DNA from: Comamonadaceae bacterium
GTDB taxonomy: Bacteria; Pseudomonadota; Gammaproteobacteria; Burkholderiales; Burkholderiaceae_C
Direction of reading: 5' to 3'
Assembly (NCBI GenBank): GCA_947374485.1
Contig: CANCCF010000042.1
Coordinates: forward strand, 1 to 27,103
DNA length: 27,103 nt
Shown: positions 1-7,967 of the stretch, one piece after another
Layout: every line of letters begins with the position of its first letter
Position numbering within the stretch: position 1 is the stretch's first letter
Made by a program: the position numbers and the translations under genes
Notes under the pieces: generated by a model
Told to the model about the DNA's origin: nothing
The model's database searches: none
Seen by the model: only the letters and a program-made list of their open reading frames with translations

Positions 1-105
1 GTGCATGGTGAGATTCCCGTCAAAGGCCAGCCCCGTGGGAGCCGGCAACCCTTGTACAACGTGGGCCCTGCCGGCTGGGTCGACCGACTTTACACCCGGT
101 ATCAA
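1..105 (-). other. Possible partial coding frame with an NHL/SMP-30-like motif, running off the left edge
   Basis: Reading the minus strand from about position 105 towards 1 gives an open, protein-like frame. It includes the stretch VVQGLPAPTGLAFDGN, which resembles the blade motif of NHL-repeat or SMP-30/gluconolactonase-like beta-propellers. The only start candidate I see in frame is a TTG at 105, and it has no Shine-Dalgarno sequence. The frame is in the same orientation as the TPR protein ending at 125, so it could be the next gene of that series or a truncated remnant. Only about 35 codons are visible. The resemblance is a short motif and not a domain match, so the call is tentative. Confidence 0.3.
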
Positions 106-124
106 TTGGGCGCAGTGGTGGGGA

Positions 125-1051
125 TCAGTTGTCCCAGTCGCTGCCACCACCCATGTCGGAGGAGCCACCGTCGTCCCAGCTGGTGTCGCTGATGCCGAAG
201 TTATCGCCGCCCATGTCGGCGTTGCCGATGGGCTCGTAGCTGGTGCCCATGCCGTTGTCCACGGCGTGCGCGCCTGATGGTGCGTCATGGTTGCCCATCA
301 GGTTGCGGCCAATGGCCTCCGCGGCCATCACCCCGGCACCCACGGCCAGGCCTGTGGCCACGCCGCCCATGATGCGCCCACCCAGGCCACTGCCTGCGGG
401 CTGTCCATAACCCGGTTGGCCATAACCAGGCTGGCCATACATGGGCTGCTGGCCGTAGCCCTGCATGCCTGCCGGCTGCAGGTTGCCATTGCCAAAGCCT
501 TGCGGGCCACTCAGACCATTGCCCGCGCCATTGGCATAGGCCATGGACGGGTCAAAGGTCTGTGCCGGTTTGCGGCGGAAGACGAACCAGGCCGCAGCAA
601 TCACCGCTGCGGCGAGTGCCGCAGGCAGCACCCAGCCGCCCGCGGGCTTGCTGGCCGCTGGCGCGCTGTAGGTGGCAGGGCTGGTGGTGGCAGCGGGTGC
701 GGCCACGGCCTTGGCGGCCAGCTGCTTTTCGAGCGCTGCCACAGCCTCTGGCTTGGCAAAGGGCAGGCCGGGCGCAAACGTCTGCGCCTGGCTCAGTGCC
801 TCGCGCGCTTTGCCCAGGTTGCCCTGGCGCGCATACAGCTCGCTTTGCACAAAGTGCGCCTTGGCGCTCTTGGGGTGGGCCACCAGCACCTGCTGCACCA
901 TCACCTGGGCCTGGTCGAGCTTGCCGGCCTGGGCTGTGGCATAGATCTGGTTCATGGTCGGTTCCTGCTGGGCCATGGCCCAGCCCGCGCTCAGGAAACT
1001 GGCCAGCACCAGCCAGCGCAGGGCAGATTGAAACAAGGACATCAAACGCAT
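125..1051 (-). CDS. TPR-repeat membrane protein with Gly-rich C-terminus
   Basis: This is a 308-residue protein of unknown specific role. It has an N-terminal signal peptide (hydrophobic core about 12-24, AMA cleavage site at 25-27). A small tetratricopeptide-like helical region follows (about 30-110) and then an Ala/Pro-rich linker. A single transmembrane helix (about 139-158, followed by FRRK) leads to a long Gly/Gln/Tyr-rich, low-complexity tail containing GYGQP repeats. The last 19 residues are dominated by Asp, Ser and Gly. I placed the start at the ATG at 1051, preceded by TGAGGT, because an upstream extension to 1114 would put 21 extra residues before the signal peptide. It lies 59 bases downstream of the carboxylate-amine ligase on the same strand and may share its transcript. 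TPR proteins usually mediate protein-protein contacts, but nothing here identifies a partner. Confidence 0.8.
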   Translation of the reverse strand: MRLMSLFQSALRWLVLASFLSAGWAMAQQEPTMNQIYATAQAGKLDQAQVMVQQVLVAHPKSAKAHFVQSELYARQGNLGKAREALSQAQTFAPGLPFAKPEAVAALEKQLAAKAVAAPAATTSPATYSAPAASKPAGGWVLPAALAAAVIAAAWFVFRRKPAQTFDPSMAYANGAGNGLSGPQGFGNGNLQPAGMQGYGQQPMYGQPGYGQPGYGQPAGSGLGGRIMGGVATGLAVGAGVMAAEAIGRNLMGNHDAPSGAHAVDNGMGTSYEPIGNADMGGDNFGISDTSWDDGGSSDMGGGSDWDN

Positions 1052-1110
1052 GGTTAAAACCTCACATGGAAAAAAGGGACCCTCACATGATGGGGCCCAG
1101 GCCCTGCATT

Positions 1111-2244
1111 TCAAGTGAAGTTACGTGGCGATTGGGTAAAGCGTTGCAGGGCCGCGTTCACCATGCCCTCCACGTGGCCGTGCCGCGCAAACGCCTGGCG
1201 CAGGTAGCTGGCGTCGCTGCCGGTTTGCACCGCGTGCTCCAGGTGGGCCAGGGCCGCCACACAATCCAGCGCCCGGGCCTGCGGCTGCAGGATGCGCAAG
1301 GTGGCCAAAATGTCGTCTGCCAGTGGCATGGGCGCGTAGGTCTTGGGGTGCACCACCGTGCCCTCCAGGCCAAAGCGGCAGGCCTGGAAGCGGTTGTAGT
1401 TGTAGACCAGGTAATCGTCCTCCACAGGGGCACTCTCGTGGCGTTCCAGCAGGTACTGGCACAGCGCCTGCAGGTAGCAGGCGAGAGCCGCAGCGCGCTC
1501 CACCGACAGCGGCGTGTCGCACACCCGCAGTTCAATCGTGCCGTACTCGGGCTTGGGGCGTATGTCCCAGTAAAAGTCCTTCATGCTGTTGACCACGCCG
1601 GTGCTCTGCATCTTGGCAAAGTACTGCGTTTCAAAGTCCTGCCAGCGCAACACAAAGGGTGCACGCCCACTCAAGGGAAAGGCAAACACCGAATTCAGCC
1701 GGGCCGATTGGTACAAGGTGTCTTTGCCCTGCACAAACGGCGACGAGGCCGACAGTGCGATGAAGTGCGGCACATAGCGGTTCAGTGCGTGCAACAAGAA
1801 AAGCGCTTCGTCGCCACTGCGGCAGCCTACATGCACGTGCTGGCCAAACACGGTGAACTGCCGCATCAGGTAGCCATAGAGTTGCGACACCTGCTGAAAG
1901 CGCGGCTTTTGAAAAATGCGCCGCTCCGACCAGTGCTGAAATGGGTGCGTGCCACCGCCGCAAATGCCGATGTTGAGCTGCCCGGCCGCGCGCACGAGCT
2001 CGCCCCGCATGGCCTGCAGCTGCGCCAGCAGCGTGGTGTGACGGTGGTGCACGTCGGTGGCGACCTCGATCATGCTTTCGGTGATTTCCGGCGTGACGGT
2101 GCCCGGAAAAGGCTTGCGCCGCAGCAGCTCCAGCATGTCCGGGCTGGCCTCGGTCAGGTCAAAGTCGGACAGGCTCACCAGCTGCAGCTCCAGTTCCACA
2201 CCCAGGCTCAGCGCGGCAGATGTTTTGAAGGCTTCCAGCGGCAT
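1111..2244 (-). CDS. YbdK-like carboxylate-amine ligase (glutamate-cysteine ligase family 2)
   Basis: This 377-residue protein is close to the usual length of the YbdK/GCS2 family. Those cytoplasmic enzymes couple ATP hydrolysis to joining a carboxylate (typically the gamma-carboxyl of glutamate) to an amine. Family motifs are visible in order: GVELELQLV near the N-terminus (metal/glutamate-site Glu residues), TPEITESMIE, GGGTHPFQHWSER, FGQHVHVGC, and YGTIELRVCDTPLS near residue 260. The ATG at 2244 is chosen because it follows the antiporter stop codon by a single base (TGA-G-ATG), which implies translational coupling. The longer frame to 2316 would overlap the antiporter. The true substrate is unknown: some family members make gamma-glutamylcysteine and others have weak or different activity. 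The pairing with a cation:proton antiporter is noted under findings. Confidence 0.9.
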   Translation of the reverse strand: MPLEAFKTSAALSLGVELELQLVSLSDFDLTEASPDMLELLRRKPFPGTVTPEITESMIEVATDVHHRHTTLLAQLQAMRGELVRAAGQLNIGICGGGTHPFQHWSERRIFQKPRFQQVSQLYGYLMRQFTVFGQHVHVGCRSGDEALFLLHALNRYVPHFIALSASSPFVQGKDTLYQSARLNSVFAFPLSGRAPFVLRWQDFETQYFAKMQSTGVVNSMKDFYWDIRPKPEYGTIELRVCDTPLSVERAAALACYLQALCQYLLERHESAPVEDDYLVYNYNRFQACRFGLEGTVVHPKTYAPMPLADDILATLRILQPQARALDCVAALAHLEHAVQTGSDASYLRQAFARHGHVEGMVNAALQRFTQSPRNFT

Positions 2245-2245
2245 C

Positions 2246-3457
2246 TCAGTCCTTGCGGGCGTCGGGCACTTCGCGCGCCCAGACCAGGGCGCGCTGCACC
2301 AGCAGCGGACCGGCAATTTCGAGCAGCAGGGTGGCCGCAGCCAGGGGCACGAGCTGGTCTTCGAGGCGGCTGCCGAGGTAGCGCGTTTGCTCCAGCACCA
2401 GAATCACCAGCGCGGGTGTGGGCACGCTGGCCAGGCCGATCAAAAAGCCCTTGCGCCAGGCGATGCCGCTGGCATGCGCAAACAGGCTGATGCCCAGCGT
2501 CTTGGCCGCCAGACGCACCGCCACAAAGGCCATCCCCATGGACAGGCCCGCCAGCACCTGCGGCCACACCAGGCGCGACGAAATGAACACAAACAACAGC
2601 ACCGAGAACACATCGCCCAGCGTGCCAAAGCCACGTTGTGAAGCATTGAGCACCAGCCGCGCGTGGCGCGCATGCAGGCCAAAGGTCAGCGCTGCCACCA
2701 GCGGCGAGAGCTTCAGGCCAAAAGTCAGCGCCACCAGGCAGATCACCGCCAAGGCAAAGGCCAGGCGGCTGTCCTGCCCCATGCGCGTACTGTCGCCGGT
2801 GGCGTTGCGGCTGGCAACCTGCAGCAGCAGGGGCGTGAGCACCCCGGCAAACCATCCCAGCAACACCGACAGCGCCAGCACCACCAGACTGCTGTAGACA
2901 GCGGCCAGGATATTGCCCGAAGTGCGCAGCACCGCCCAGCCCAGAATGATCTTGAACACAAACACCGCCAGCACCGTATTCAGCGTGGCCAGGTAGAGCA
3001 GGCGCTCGCTGGCCTGGCCCGAGCTGCGGCGCTCGGTCACCACCCGCAGCACCGTAACCGGTGAGGTGGCCATGGACAAGGCCGCCAGCAGCAACGCGGT
3101 GGCCGGCGGCTGCCGGAACCACAGCAAGAGCGCATATACCGCGGCAAAGGTCAGCGTGGCCTCAAACAGGCTGGTCACCGCCATCCAGGGGTTGCTGCGC
3201 AGCCAGCGCAAATTGATGCCGTAGCCGCACTCGAACAGCATCAGGCAAAAGGCCATATTGGCCAGCAGCATCACGGTGGACGACTGTGTGGCGGGCAAGA
3301 AGCCGGTCTGCCCCGGCGCCATCACAAAGCCCACCAGCGCATAGGCGCTGATGCGCGGCAAGCGTGCCCGCTGGTAGCCATACTCACCCACCAGCCAGGC
3401 TATCAACAGCGTGACGGGCCAGGCCGTATCGGCGATCAGCGGTGCAGCATCAGGCAT
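2246..3457 (-). CDS. Monovalent cation:proton antiporter (CPA-type, Na+/H+ exchanger family)
   Basis: This 403-residue polytopic inner-membrane protein has about a dozen hydrophobic segments from end to end. It begins with a helix after MPDAAPLIADTAWPV and contains internal stretches such as ALSMATSPVTVLRVVTE, and GLKLSPLVAALTFGL near residue 260. This layout fits the Na+/H+ exchanger (Kef/CPA2-like) superfamily, which exchanges K+ or Na+ for H+. No soluble RCK/TrkA-N domain follows, so any regulatory subunit would be separate. The frame stays open upstream to 4729, but that part is antisense to the acyltransferase gene. The hydrophobic protein starts naturally at the ATG at 3457, with AAGGGG upstream. 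A short inverted repeat (GGTGC/GCACC) brackets that ribosome-binding region. The ion specificity cannot be read from the sequence. Confidence 0.85.
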   Translation of the reverse strand: MPDAAPLIADTAWPVTLLIAWLVGEYGYQRARLPRISAYALVGFVMAPGQTGFLPATQSSTVMLLANMAFCLMLFECGYGINLRWLRSNPWMAVTSLFEATLTFAAVYALLLWFRQPPATALLLAALSMATSPVTVLRVVTERRSSGQASERLLYLATLNTVLAVFVFKIILGWAVLRTSGNILAAVYSSLVVLALSVLLGWFAGVLTPLLLQVASRNATGDSTRMGQDSRLAFALAVICLVALTFGLKLSPLVAALTFGLHARHARLVLNASQRGFGTLGDVFSVLLFVFISSRLVWPQVLAGLSMGMAFVAVRLAAKTLGISLFAHASGIAWRKGFLIGLASVPTPALVILVLEQTRYLGSRLEDQLVPLAAATLLLEIAGPLLVQRALVWAREVPDARKD

Positions 3458-3712
3458 AGGTGGTGCCCCTTCTAGCACCAAAGGATGGCCACCGACATGG
3501 CTTGCGTCAAGGGACCAAATTGTGTCGAAAAGCTTTACACCTGACAGGGCCCCGCACTGCGGCGAAAGCACTGCTGCCAACAAAAACCATTGGCAATCAA
3601 GCACTTGCAAAGCAGGCTTGAAAAGTGTGGCGTTTGGTATGGAACCTGCAGTGCCTGGCGGGTGCCACTCAAAAGCCTTTTGCATCGCCAGTCGCGTGCC
3701 GCACTGGCGCTC

Positions 3713-4957
3713 ATGCCCCAAGCGATACGCTTTGCGGCCTACCGCAACTTCGTGCGCTGCGACTACACGCCCGACCCGCACCTGACGCTCAAAATTGCCG
3801 ACACCCGTGAGGAACTCGAGGCCTGCTTTGGCCTGCTGCACGACGCCTATGTGGCCAGTGGTTTCATGAAGCCCGACCCGAGTGGCCTGCGCGTCAACAT
3901 CTACCACGCCATGCCTACCACCACCACGCTGTGTGCCAAGTTTGACGACGAGGTGGTGGGCACCATTTCGCTCATCCGTGAGAGCGCCTTTGGCTTTCCG
4001 CTGCAGTCGATTTTTGATTTGCGTGCGGTACGCGAAAAGCGCGGCCGCATTGCCGAGGTGTCGGCGCTGGCGGTGGATCAGCGCTTTCGCAACACCGGCG
4101 GCTTTGTGCTGTTTCCGCTGATGAAGTTCATGTACCAGTATTGCGAGGCCTTTTTTGACACGCGCCACCTGGTGATTGCGGTGAACCCGCGCCACATCGA
4201 AATGTACGAGTCGCTCATGATGTTCCAGCGCCTGGCCGAAAACCAGGTGGACAGCTACGACTTTGCCAACGGCGCGCCCGCCGTGGGCGCCACCCTGGAT
4301 TTGCACCTGGCACCGCGCCAGATGCAGGAGGCCTATGCAGGCAAACCGCTGCGCAAAAACCTGCACCACTATTTCGCGGTGGCCAAACTGCCCAACATCG
4401 TGATGCCCGCGCGGCGCTACTTCACCACCAATGACCCCGTCATGACGCCCGCTTTGCTGGACTATTTTTTCAACCAGCGCACCCAGGTCTTCGAGGCGCT
4501 GGCAGCACGCGAGCGCGGCCTGCTGCACGCCATCTACAACCTGCCGCAGTACCAGGAGGTGCTGCCGCGCCTGCCCGTCGAGCCCGAGACCTGGTACCGC
4601 CAGCGTGCCCATGCCCGCTACTACCTGAAGTGCCCGGCCACCTTCACGCTGGCCACGGACACCGAAGTGGTCTCGCATTCCATGCTGGTCATCGAGTGCT
4701 CGGATGACGGCTTCCAGGCGCTCTCGCACGACCCGTTACCGCTCAACCGCTGGGGCCAGGCCCAGATCAACCTGGGCCACCGCGAAACCTCCATCATCCA
4801 GGCCATGGCCGTGCGGGTGGAAAAGACTGCAGGCAACTGGGCCTATGGCTTTGCCGTGACGGAAACCGACCTGCCCTGGCGCACCCTGGTGGGTGTGCTG
4901 CAGTGGGGCAGCACGCATGACGACCTGAACATTGCCAGCCAGTTTTTGCAGGACTGA
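3713..4957 (+). CDS. N-acyl amino acid synthase (FeeM-like) acyltransferase with C-terminal PilZ-like domain
   Basis: This protein has 414 residues from the ATG at 3713. Residues about 24-290 resemble the FeeM-type GNAT fold of N-acyl amino acid synthases and exosortase-associated acyltransferases, which transfer a fatty acyl group from acyl carrier protein to an amino-group acceptor. Visible anchors are the helix around EELEACFGLLHDAYVASGF, the ISLIRES strand, and the RGRIAEVSALAVDQRFRNTGG segment typical of the acyl-donor site. From about residue 294 the C-terminus looks like a PilZ domain. It has an RxxxR-type motif (RAHAR) and, about 25 residues later, ECSDDG, close to the [D/N]xSxxG motif that binds cyclic-di-GMP but with Glu in the first position. 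The frame is open upstream to a TTG at 3590, and neither start has a convincing ribosome-binding site. It is convergent with prsT. The substrate is unknown. Confidence 0.75.
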   Translation: MPQAIRFAAYRNFVRCDYTPDPHLTLKIADTREELEACFGLLHDAYVASGFMKPDPSGLRVNIYHAMPTTTTLCAKFDDEVVGTISLIRESAFGFPLQSIFDLRAVREKRGRIAEVSALAVDQRFRNTGGFVLFPLMKFMYQYCEAFFDTRHLVIAVNPRHIEMYESLMMFQRLAENQVDSYDFANGAPAVGATLDLHLAPRQMQEAYAGKPLRKNLHHYFAVAKLPNIVMPARRYFTTNDPVMTPALLDYFFNQRTQVFEALAARERGLLHAIYNLPQYQEVLPRLPVEPETWYRQRAHARYYLKCPATFTLATDTEVVSHSMLVIECSDDGFQALSHDPLPLNRWGQAQINLGHRETSIIQAMAVRVEKTAGNWAYGFAVTETDLPWRTLVGVLQWGSTHDDLNIASQFLQD

Positions 4958-4958
4958 G

Positions 4959-5066
4959 GCCACCGCAAAAGGCGGCGAAAAAGGCGACGCAAAAGGCGAC
5001 GCAAAAGGCGACGCAAAAGGCGGCGCAAAAGGCGGCGCAAAAGGCGACGCACAAGGCCGTGCAAAC
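4959..5066 (+). repeat. 12-bp tandem repeat array between convergent genes
   Basis: About nine consecutive 12-bp units with consensus GGCGACGCAAAA begin 2 bases after the acyltransferase stop codon and end 20 bases before the prsT stop codon. The central units (4983-5042) are perfect or differ by one base (GACG versus GGCG). The outer units are more diverged. Because 12 is a multiple of three, one plus-strand frame reads as an AKGD/AKGG tetrapeptide repeat and the minus strand reads as alternating hydrophobic residues. Neither is linked to a plausible gene. The array may act as a spacer or transcription-ending region, or may be a replication-slippage product. Confidence 0.9.
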
Positions 5067-5086
5067 AGCTGCGCGGCCCTGCCTGG

Positions 5087-7909
5087 CTACGGCCGCGCCA
5101 GCTCCTTCTGCAGGGCCTGCACCTGCGCCTGTTCGGCAAAGCGGTCGCCCAGGGCGCTGAGCTCGTCGAGCGATTTGCGCGCCAGCTCTTTCTTGCCCGC
5201 GCGCAGGTGCATGATGGCCAGGTCCAGCTTGAACAGGGGGTTCTGCGGCTGCAGGGCCACGGCCTGGGTTTGCAGCTCCACGGCGCGGGCGTAGTTGCCG
5301 TTGTCTGCATGCAGGTTGGCCAGCGTGTCGATGAAGGTGGCCTGCCTGGGTGCCAGCGCCACCGCACGCTCGGCCAGGGCCAGGGCGCCGTCTTTTTTCA
5401 GTTTGCCGCTGACATAGGCCAGGTTGTTGAGCACCACCGGGTTGTCCGGCTGCTGCTTCAGGACGGCGGCGTAGTGCTGCTCGGCGCTGCTGTAGTCGCG
5501 CCGCACCATGGCCTGGTCACCCAGGTAGAACAGGAAGCCCGCGTCCTGCGGATGGTCCTTCAGCCACTGCGCGGCAAACTGCGTGGCTTCGGCCGCCTTG
5601 CCAGCGGCTTGCAGGGCGGTGTGCAGCTTCATGGCCAATGGCGTGGTGGGCACCGTTTTCATGCCGGCGCGCAGGGCGGCACTGGCCTGGTCCCAGTTTT
5701 GGGTACTGGCCAGAATGTCGGCCTCCATGGCGTAGCCGGTTTCTTCCTTGGGGCGCTGCTTTTGCACTGTGCGGGCGATGTCGAGAGCCATGTCCGGCTG
5801 CTGATTGGCTACGTACAGGGCCACCAGGGCGCGCTGCCCGTCCAGAAAATCAGGCTGCAGCGCCAGCGCCTGTTGCAGGCTCTGGATGGCGGCCTTCTGG
5901 TCGCGCAGCAGCAGCTGGGTATCGGCCATGCGCCACCAGGGCAGTGCCGATTTGGGCATCAGCTCAATCAGCCGCTGGTAGCTGGCCAGCGCCTGGTTGG
6001 TGTCGCCAGCGGCCTGCAGGCTGCGCCCCAGCGCGTCCACAATGCGCGCGTCATCGGGCAGGGCGGCCACCGCACTCTGGGCGGCGGCCACCGCACTCTT
6101 GTAGTCCTTGTGGCCCAGGTACAGGTCCACCAGCAGCAGCCGGGTGTCCACATGGGTGGGGTTGGCGGCCACGGCATTGGCCAGCAGTTTGCCCACCTCG
6201 GCCACGCTGGCGCCGCCTTGTGCGGCAATGTCGGCCAGCGCCAGCAGGGCCTGTGCGTGGCGCGGCTGCTTTTGCAAATAGGCCTCAATGCGCTTGCGCG
6301 CCTCGACGGGTTTCTTGTCCGCCAGGTCAAGGCTCGCCAGGCTGGCCACGGCCGGGAAGTAGGTGGCATCCAGTGCCAGTGCGCGCTGCAGGCTCTCGCG
6401 TGCTTTGCCACCCTGCTGGGTGGCCATTTGCACACGGGCACGCAGGTACGGTGCCACGGGCTGTGTGGGTTGCTTCTTTTCCAGCTTGGCTATGGCTTGC
6501 AGGGCCTGTTCATAGTCCTTGCGTTGCAGCAGGCTGCTGATCAGTGCCATGTCGGCGCTGGCGCCGCTGTCGGTGGCGGCGATGTCGCGCAGCGTCTCCA
6601 GAGCGGGTGCGGCCGGGCCCTGCGCCATGCCCACCATGGCCAGCGAGGTTTTGAGTCGGCTGTCGTTGGGGTTTTTGGCGCGCGCCTTGCTGAAGAATTC
6701 TTCGGCGCGGGCCATCTCGCCATTGCGGAAGAACACCTCGCCTGCCAGTGCAAACAGTCCTTGGTCCACCGGCTCCTGCGCCAGGCCCGGCAGCAGGGCA
6801 TCGCGCGCCTTGGCCGGCTGCTGCTGGCGCAGGTAGCTGGCCACCAGCAACCTGCGCGCCATGGCCAGGTTGGGCGCGATTTCCAGTGCGCGCCCCAGGT
6901 AGGCCTGCGCTTGCGGCAGGCGCTGCAGCTGCAGCTCGCAGGCCCCTGCCAGCTCCAGTGCAGCGGCATTGCCGGGCATCGCCCGCAGCGAGCGCTGCAC
7001 CAGCTCGCTGGCGCCTGCATAGTCCTTTTTTTGGTAGGCCAGCAGTGCGGCCAGGTAATGGGTGTAGGGGTGGTTGGGGGCAATTTTTTGCAAGGGCGCC
7101 AACTGCTGGGTGGCGGCGTCGAGCTGGGCTTGCTGCAGCAGCATCAGCATCAGGGCGCTTTGGCCCGCCAGGTAGTCCGGCTTGATGGCCACGGCCTTGC
7201 GGTAGGCGGCCAGTGCGTCGTCGCTGTGGCCCTGGGTCTGGCGGTACAGGTCGCCCCTGAGCTTCCAGGCCTCAAAGCTTTGTGGTGCCTCGGCAATCAG
7301 CGCGTCGAGCAGGGTCTGTGCGCCTGGCACATCGCCCTTGGCGGCCAGCCTGCGGGCGCGTTCGAGCCGGGCTGCGGCCATGCCGGGGGCGGTCTGCAGG
7401 GCCGCCTGCAGGCTGCTTTCGGAGTGCTCGGTGTCATCCTGCAGCGCATAGGCCCGGGCCAGGCTGAGCTGCAGGTCGGCACGCGCCTCGGCGGTCTGCA
7501 AGGGCTGGTTGGCAAACTCCTCAATCAGCCGGGCGGAGAGGTTCTGCGCCAGCAGCGCGCGGGCCAGCACCGGCACCACCGCTTCGCGCGGGTGTTGCAG
7601 TGCCAGGGCCCGGCGCAGCTCGGTTTCGGCACCGCTGGCGTCGCCGCTGTCGAGCAGCGCGCGGCCCAGCAGAAAGCGTGCTTCGGGCAGGTTGGGCTGG
7701 CTTTGCAAGGCGTTCTTGATCTGGATGATGGCGGCCTTGTAGTCCTCTTTTTGCAGGTACTGCCGGGCAGACGTCAACAGCGCCTCGGGCTTTTCGCCGC
7801 AGGCGCCCAGCAGGCTGGCCAGGCACAGCGAGGCGGCTGCCAGATGCGTGCGCCACAGCCTGGGCCATCGCGTGGGCACGCGCGTGCGGGAGGGGGCGGG
7901 ACGGGTCAT
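5087..7909 (-). CDS. prsT: XrtA/PEP-CTERM system TPR-repeat lipoprotein PrsT
   Basis: This 940-residue lipoprotein is built almost entirely of tetratricopeptide repeats. It has a Sec/Lsp signal with a basic N-region and the lipobox LLGAC, with lipidation expected at Cys37. Gly at +2 favours transport to the outer membrane. More than twenty TPR units run from about residue 45 to the end (for example KEDYKAAIIQIKNALQSQP, and PDNPVVLNNLAYVSGKLKKDG near the C-terminus). Length, lipobox and repeat style match the PrsT family, found next to exosortase A and EPS genes and thought to help EPS assembly or export. The ATG at 7909 has a strong AAAGGAG upstream. It is the last gene of the sugar transferase-prsK-prsR-prsT series, 58 bases after prsR. 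The protein's molecular role is not established. Confidence 0.93.
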   Translation of the reverse strand: MTRPAPSRTRVPTRWPRLWRTHLAAASLCLASLLGACGEKPEALLTSARQYLQKEDYKAAIIQIKNALQSQPNLPEARFLLGRALLDSGDASGAETELRRALALQHPREAVVPVLARALLAQNLSARLIEEFANQPLQTAEARADLQLSLARAYALQDDTEHSESSLQAALQTAPGMAAARLERARRLAAKGDVPGAQTLLDALIAEAPQSFEAWKLRGDLYRQTQGHSDDALAAYRKAVAIKPDYLAGQSALMLMLLQQAQLDAATQQLAPLQKIAPNHPYTHYLAALLAYQKKDYAGASELVQRSLRAMPGNAAALELAGACELQLQRLPQAQAYLGRALEIAPNLAMARRLLVASYLRQQQPAKARDALLPGLAQEPVDQGLFALAGEVFFRNGEMARAEEFFSKARAKNPNDSRLKTSLAMVGMAQGPAAPALETLRDIAATDSGASADMALISSLLQRKDYEQALQAIAKLEKKQPTQPVAPYLRARVQMATQQGGKARESLQRALALDATYFPAVASLASLDLADKKPVEARKRIEAYLQKQPRHAQALLALADIAAQGGASVAEVGKLLANAVAANPTHVDTRLLLVDLYLGHKDYKSAVAAAQSAVAALPDDARIVDALGRSLQAAGDTNQALASYQRLIELMPKSALPWWRMADTQLLLRDQKAAIQSLQQALALQPDFLDGQRALVALYVANQQPDMALDIARTVQKQRPKEETGYAMEADILASTQNWDQASAALRAGMKTVPTTPLAMKLHTALQAAGKAAEATQFAAQWLKDHPQDAGFLFYLGDQAMVRRDYSSAEQHYAAVLKQQPDNPVVLNNLAYVSGKLKKDGALALAERAVALAPRQATFIDTLANLHADNGNYARAVELQTQAVALQPQNPLFKLDLAIMHLRAGKKELARKSLDELSALGDRFAEQAQVQALQKELARP

Positions 7910-7967
7910 GGGGGCTCCTTTGCTGCAAAAAAGGCTTGTGGGTGGCTTGTGAATGGTTTGGGGCGGC

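Noticed and set aside
562..2490. 642-codon open frame on the plus strand
   Set aside because: It runs antisense across the TPR protein, carboxylate-amine ligase and antiporter genes, and its Arg/Pro/Ala-rich translation has no recognisable fold.
3482..3510. Sigma-70 promoter for the antiporter on the minus strand
   Set aside because: TTGACG is followed after 17 bases by CATCCT, which matches only half of the -10 consensus. The evidence is too weak to list.
3458..4729. Upstream extension of the antiporter frame
   Set aside because: The extra 424 codons are antisense to the FeeM/PilZ gene and have shadow-like composition, while the antiporter has a natural ATG at 3457.
4794..5054. Minus-strand open frame across the 12-bp repeat with AFCVAFC-type repeats
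   Set aside because: The hydrophobic pattern is a direct product of translating the tandem repeat, and the frame continues antisense to the acyltransferase with no start signal.
4959..5066. CRISPR-like array
   Set aside because: The repeats are contiguous 12-mers without spacers, and no cas genes are present.
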